NCBI RefSeq assembly: GCF_000526775.1
Contig: NZ_JAGS01000005.1
Span: 124,001 to 188,000 of the forward strand
Length of the DNA stretch: 64,000 bases
Source of the DNA: Ruminococcus albus AD2013
GTDB lineage: Bacteria; Bacillota; Clostridia; Oscillospirales; Ruminococcaceae
Reading direction: 5' to 3'
This document shows positions 60,806-64,000 of the stretch, one piece after another (the first letter of the stretch is position 1; every line of letters starts with the position of its first letter). Under the pieces are notes generated by a model. It was not told the DNA's origin. It saw only the letters and a list, made by a program, of their open reading frames with translations, and searched no databases. The translations under genes and the position numbers were made by a program.

Positions 60806-61213
60806 ATGCCCGATAATTACGACGATATAAAACACCTCACTCGTCCGCAGTATGATGATCTGCACCCTATGTCCATGAGCGACAGGGCAGCACAGTTCAG
60901 CCCTTTTGCAGCTCTCGTTGGTTACGATGATGCAGTAGCCGAGACAGCAAGGCTGACCGACAGCAGAACCGTAATGACAGAGGACGAAATGTCTGAGCTA
61001 AACGATAATCTTAACCGGCTGCTTGACAGCTTGGACGAACAACCGGAGATCAGCGTTACCTACTTCGTACCCGATGAGAAGAAGTCAGGCGGTAAGTATG
61101 TGGAAAAGGTCGGTGTAGTGAGGATATTTGACAGCTATTCTCAGGAGCTTGTCTTCAAAGACAGGTTCAGGATAAACATTCAGGATATATTCAAGATAGA
61201 GTTCAAAGGGTAG
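60806..61213 (+). CDS. YolD-like protein
   Basis: 135 aa. Starts MPDNYDDIKHLTRPQYDDLH and carries MSMSDRAAQFSPFAALVGYD with the R.A.F.PFAAL signature of the YolD family. YolD proteins accompany UvrX-type Y-family polymerases on plasmids and prophages and are thought to modulate them, similar in idea to UmuD. AGAGGTGAA precedes the ATG. The SRAP paralogue begins 12 bp later. Confidence 0.9.
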   Translation: MPDNYDDIKHLTRPQYDDLHPMSMSDRAAQFSPFAALVGYDDAVAETARLTDSRTVMTEDEMSELNDNLNRLLDSLDEQPEISVTYFVPDEKKSGGKYVEKVGVVRIFDSYSQELVFKDRFRINIQDIFKIEFKG

Positions 61214-61224
61214 TGCTGACCAGT

Positions 61225-61890
61225 ATGTGTACTTGGTTTTATGCTGATTATAAGCCTTTGTCGAACTTCATAGATAAAGCGCAGAAATTACCTCTTGCCG
61301 ACAAGATCGGAAATGCTATGTCAAAGCCAAAATTCATGGCAGGAAATATTCGTCCAACTGATATGGCAGCTGTGCTTGCACCGGATAAACGATGCAAAAT
61401 AGCTGTATTTCCTATGATTTGGGGATTTACACATGAAGCTGCATCTAGACCCATCATAAACTGTCGTATTGAATCCGCTGACATAAAACCCTTGTGGAAG
61501 GATTCATGGTTCAGGAGAAGATGCGTTATCCCTGCATCCTGGTATTATGAATGGGGCGTACCGCCATCAGAGGGTGACTTATATCATAGAAATGAATACT
61601 ATAAGATAAAAAAGGAAAAGTATGTGATACAGCCGGAAGGGGCTGAAATCACATACCTTGCAGGACTGTACCGTTTTGAGGAGCATAGAGGTGTTCAGGT
61701 GCCGATGTTTGCGGTGATAACAAGAGAATCAGTCGAACCTGTCAGCTCTATCCATGACAGAATGCCGCTTATTCTTGGAAAAGACAGTCTAAGTGAGTGG
61801 ATACATCCTAACGGTGATCCTGATAAGATAGCAAAAACGGCTTTGACGAAGATGGTAATGGAAAAAGCGAGGGATTATCCTGAGTCGTAA
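61225..61890 (+). CDS. SRAP DNA-protein crosslink protein, copy 2
   Basis: 221 aa, a close paralogue of the protein at 57384 with the same active-site set: Cys2 in MCTWFYAD, NIRPTDMAA, WFRRRCVIPASWYYEWG and SSIHDRMPLIL. The middle third is nearly identical at protein and DNA level while the N-terminal 60 residues differ more, as expected for duplication with partial gene conversion. ATG 61225 puts Cys at position 2; the in-frame TTG/GTG-type upstream start does not. It closes the damage-response cluster. Confidence 0.92.
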   Translation: MCTWFYADYKPLSNFIDKAQKLPLADKIGNAMSKPKFMAGNIRPTDMAAVLAPDKRCKIAVFPMIWGFTHEAASRPIINCRIESADIKPLWKDSWFRRRCVIPASWYYEWGVPPSEGDLYHRNEYYKIKKEKYVIQPEGAEITYLAGLYRFEEHRGVQVPMFAVITRESVEPVSSIHDRMPLILGKDSLSEWIHPNGDPDKIAKTALTKMVMEKARDYPES

Positions 61891-61904
61891 TATGAGATAA
61901 CAGC

Positions 61905-61940
61905 AATAGGGCGATGGAGTTAATCGCCCTATTCTTATAG
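61905..61940. terminator. bidirectional terminator
   Basis: An 11-bp stem AATAGGGCGAT / ATCGCCCTATT between two convergent genes, with T-rich DNA on the + side (CTTATAGTTG). Confidence 0.7.
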
Positions 61941-61954
61941 TTGTATGTATCAAT

Positions 61955-64000
61955 TTATATGTCTATATAATCCAAACTATCAGAAGTTAACGCTTCACTT
62001 TTAATGAGATCATCATACCAAGTGCGAATTACATTATTGTCAAACATATACTGGATGGCTCTTAACTTGTTTGAAGGATTATATACACTGGTATCCGGAA
62101 AATATTGAAAATTACAATTTACTTTATTTAGTATTTGAAGTTTTCCAGATTTTTGAAGCTCATTGAAATCTGGTAAGAGTGTAGGAGCTTTATCGTAAAG
62201 AAGAGTTGAAACATTTGAATAAGGATACTTATCGACTATATTTTTAGCAAAATAAGGAATGATTGAACTATCTTCAATATTCAAGTATAAATGTGTAAAA
62301 GGCGTAATATCAACTATGCTTCCGTGAATGTAGCCACTTCCTCCGAACCTTTGGACTTCTTCAGATATAGCACTTAAATTATCATGTATAGGTTTAAGAA
62401 ATTGCTTCATTTTTTGATAGTATTCATCTATGTGAATATAATAATACCTTGGATCATTATGCGACAATGGGCGAATTTTACCTCCTTCCAAGAGGGATAT
62501 TCTATCAAAATTATCTCTGAGTAGGAACATATACAATTTGTTCTTTTTTAACATAAGGATATCGTCACTTGACTTGAAACTGGAAATATATATTCCTTTT
62601 GTTAGGTTAAAATACAGATAACTATCTCTTGATATCTTATATATGCCGTCCAGATAATGCAAAAATGGATCATATCCATACCATTTAGCAGTAGTAAATG
62701 CTTTTAATTTGAATTCTTTTGGAGAATAACCAATCTGATTATCATGAAGCACAAAAGCACCATTCGATTGTCTAATTATACCGTTTCTATGAGTATGACC
62801 ACTAACGTAAATCCAGTTTTCGTTTAGTGGTTGATCAGTCCAATTATCATAAGGGCAGTGAGTCAATACTATGATCCGCCTGTCGCCTACACATCTGCTT
62901 AGTTTATTGTAGACAGTTGCAAATCTTTCGGTTTGAATCATGTCTTTTTCAACAGTTTGCAGAGTATGTCTGTACAGTCCATTATTTGCATTATATAATG
63001 GGCATAATCCGGAAAAGCCAGTTCCCCCAAGGATTATAAAACCCGTTCCTAATTTATGCTTGATTTCTTCTTCAGACATTTTTAATATTGTATTTTCGTC
63101 TATTAATCCTCCCGGAAAAGTAAAAATTGAATTTTGGAGCATTTTTATCCCAAATTTATCAAATATAGTTCTATTATATTGTGCAGAGATATAGTCAACA
63201 GATGGAGGTACAAGAACTTCATCAGGATTATAATGACCATACCAAAGCTCGTGATTCCCTAAAACAGACACTATTTCGTACGCATCCCATTTTTCCGAAA
63301 GATACTCGTAAAAATGATACAAAACAGGAAAGGAATGTGCAACATCACCACCGATAAGTAGAAAACTGTCAACCGCAGGTTTGATTCCATCGATCATTTC
63401 GTCAACTTTTTGCTCAACATATTCATATAGCTTTGATAGTTTTACGTCTTTTTCATCTGGAAATGTATTATGAAATTGATGTTCAAGATGGAGATCTGAT
63501 ATATAGTATATTGTTCTTTGATTATTTCTATCATCTGAAAAATCATATATTTGAGGAATTGATGATGAGACAGGCTCTACTTCATAAATTGAATCAGGTA
63601 GATCACATTCTGAAGCATCAAGTTTTATAATTGTATTGTATACAACTTTTCGCTTTTTTTGAATATAATCAACTGTTGCACTGGGTAGAAATTGTTCCAA
63701 GATATTTTTCTGCTCATTTACTTCGATAATTTGCTTAAGAACATCCTCATTTATCACGGCTAACATATAATTGATAAATGCTTTATCCGATATGATTTTC
63801 TGAGGAATGTTTTTTAATAGTTTTGTTATTAGCAATTTCTCATCTAAATAACCGTTTTTAATTCTAAAATTTGCTATATAGTCTATTACCTCTTTACACA
63901 TATCTATAGTCAAATACCTATGAGGAATATCCTTAAACATTTTGATGTCACTGTTGAATGCATTAATGCATCTTTTTTTATTCTTAAATTTATCTGGTAT
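61955..64000 (-). CDS. calcineurin-like metallophosphoesterase, 5' end outside the window
   Basis: At least 681 residues are visible; the frame is open through the window edge, so the ATG at 63940 need not be the start. The five metallophosphoesterase motifs are clear: YYISDLHLEHQF, LIGGDVAHSF, VSVLGNHELWYGHY, IVLTHCPYDNW and VSGHTHRNG, which bind two metals to hydrolyse phosphodiesters. The N-terminal part (DMCKEVIDYIANFRIKNGYL) looks like helical repeats, perhaps DUF4116-like. The last 200 residues are unrecognised. The substrate (nucleic acid, nucleotide or other) is unknown. Confidence 0.88.
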   Translation of the reverse strand: MPDKFKNKKRCINAFNSDIKMFKDIPHRYLTIDMCKEVIDYIANFRIKNGYLDEKLLITKLLKNIPQKIISDKAFINYMLAVINEDVLKQIIEVNEQKNILEQFLPSATVDYIQKKRKVVYNTIIKLDASECDLPDSIYEVEPVSSSIPQIYDFSDDRNNQRTIYYISDLHLEHQFHNTFPDEKDVKLSKLYEYVEQKVDEMIDGIKPAVDSFLLIGGDVAHSFPVLYHFYEYLSEKWDAYEIVSVLGNHELWYGHYNPDEVLVPPSVDYISAQYNRTIFDKFGIKMLQNSIFTFPGGLIDENTILKMSEEEIKHKLGTGFIILGGTGFSGLCPLYNANNGLYRHTLQTVEKDMIQTERFATVYNKLSRCVGDRRIIVLTHCPYDNWTDQPLNENWIYVSGHTHRNGIIRQSNGAFVLHDNQIGYSPKEFKLKAFTTAKWYGYDPFLHYLDGIYKISRDSYLYFNLTKGIYISSFKSSDDILMLKKNKLYMFLLRDNFDRISLLEGGKIRPLSHNDPRYYYIHIDEYYQKMKQFLKPIHDNLSAISEEVQRFGGSGYIHGSIVDITPFTHLYLNIEDSSIIPYFAKNIVDKYPYSNVSTLLYDKAPTLLPDFNELQKSGKLQILNKVNCNFQYFPDTSVYNPSNKLRAIQYMFDNNVIRTWYDDLIKSEALTSDSLDYIDI

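Noticed and set aside
1..64000. tRNA, rRNA, tmRNA genes or a replication initiator
   Set aside because: None could be recognised on either strand by eye; absence of a Rep gene means the plasmid hypothesis rests on parAB, toxin-antitoxin and palindromes only.

Overview
The window looks like Ruminococcus or a close relative (Oscillospiraceae, low-GC Firmicutes). The signs are A+T-rich intergenic DNA with strong AGGAGG ribosome binding sites, a c-di-GMP-I riboswitch, DUF6465-like and DUF6809-like proteins, and secreted proteins with Cys-rich TYTCSCG..YTES..PATGH repeats. There is no rRNA, tRNA or core metabolic gene. A parA-parB pair, a CI/LexA-type repressor, a Phd/PIN toxin-antitoxin, transposon debris and several defence-type genes point to a large plasmid, chromid or integrated mobile region. 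An 18-bp palindrome, TGTGTCACGCGTGACACA, occurs twelve times and marks the parA operon. It resembles ParB (parS) sites and is the most striking feature of the window.

Layout. 1-10.3 kb: an IS605-type tnpB with a tnpA remnant, a complete IS with a nonsense-mutated transposase, a NYN-domain protein, a CoiA-like protein, a membrane protein, a second (frameshifted) tnpB that may interrupt a small gene, and decayed small genes. 10.3-20.6 kb: an AAA ATPase with a nuclease tail, a CPBP protease, two small genes, three candidate small RNAs around a membrane-anchored MutS-like ATPase, an unknown 515-aa protein and a YhaM-type exoribonuclease. 20.7-27.0 kb: a c-di-GMP-I riboswitch with a terminator in front of a three-gene operon centred on a 1000-aa HerA/VirD4-like ATPase. 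27.1-36.6 kb: a defence block with a restriction-modification operon (methylase motifs split over two proteins, ending in an Abi_C-like gene) and an AIPR gene. 36.8-45 kb: parB, parA, an S24 repressor, a DUF4143 ATPase, TMEM175, GNAT, a PIN/Phd pair, a tail-anchored protein and a poly-A-frameshifted cell-wall-binding protein. 45-51.7 kb: a winged-helix sensor protein, secreted proteins and a CHAP amidase. 51.9-55.5 kb: DUF262/HNH (GmrSD-like), DUF2971 and an unknown protein. 55.6-64 kb: an H1-like DUF6465 protein, a flavoprotein, a DNA-damage cassette (SRAP, Y-family polymerase, ankyrin, YolD, second SRAP) and a metallophosphoesterase cut by the window edge.

How they may work together: ParA/ParB plus the dispersed palindromes would segregate, organise or regulate the replicon. 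The R-M/Abi_C operon, AIPR, DUF262/DUF2971, CoiA/NYN and DUF4143 genes form a defence-rich cargo. A solitary sequence matching the type V-A (Cas12a) crRNA handle, with its own promoter and terminator, could be a CRISPR-interfering small RNA. The c-di-GMP-controlled ATPase operon and the palindrome network are the best candidates for an undescribed system. All family names come from motif reading by eye, with no database search.
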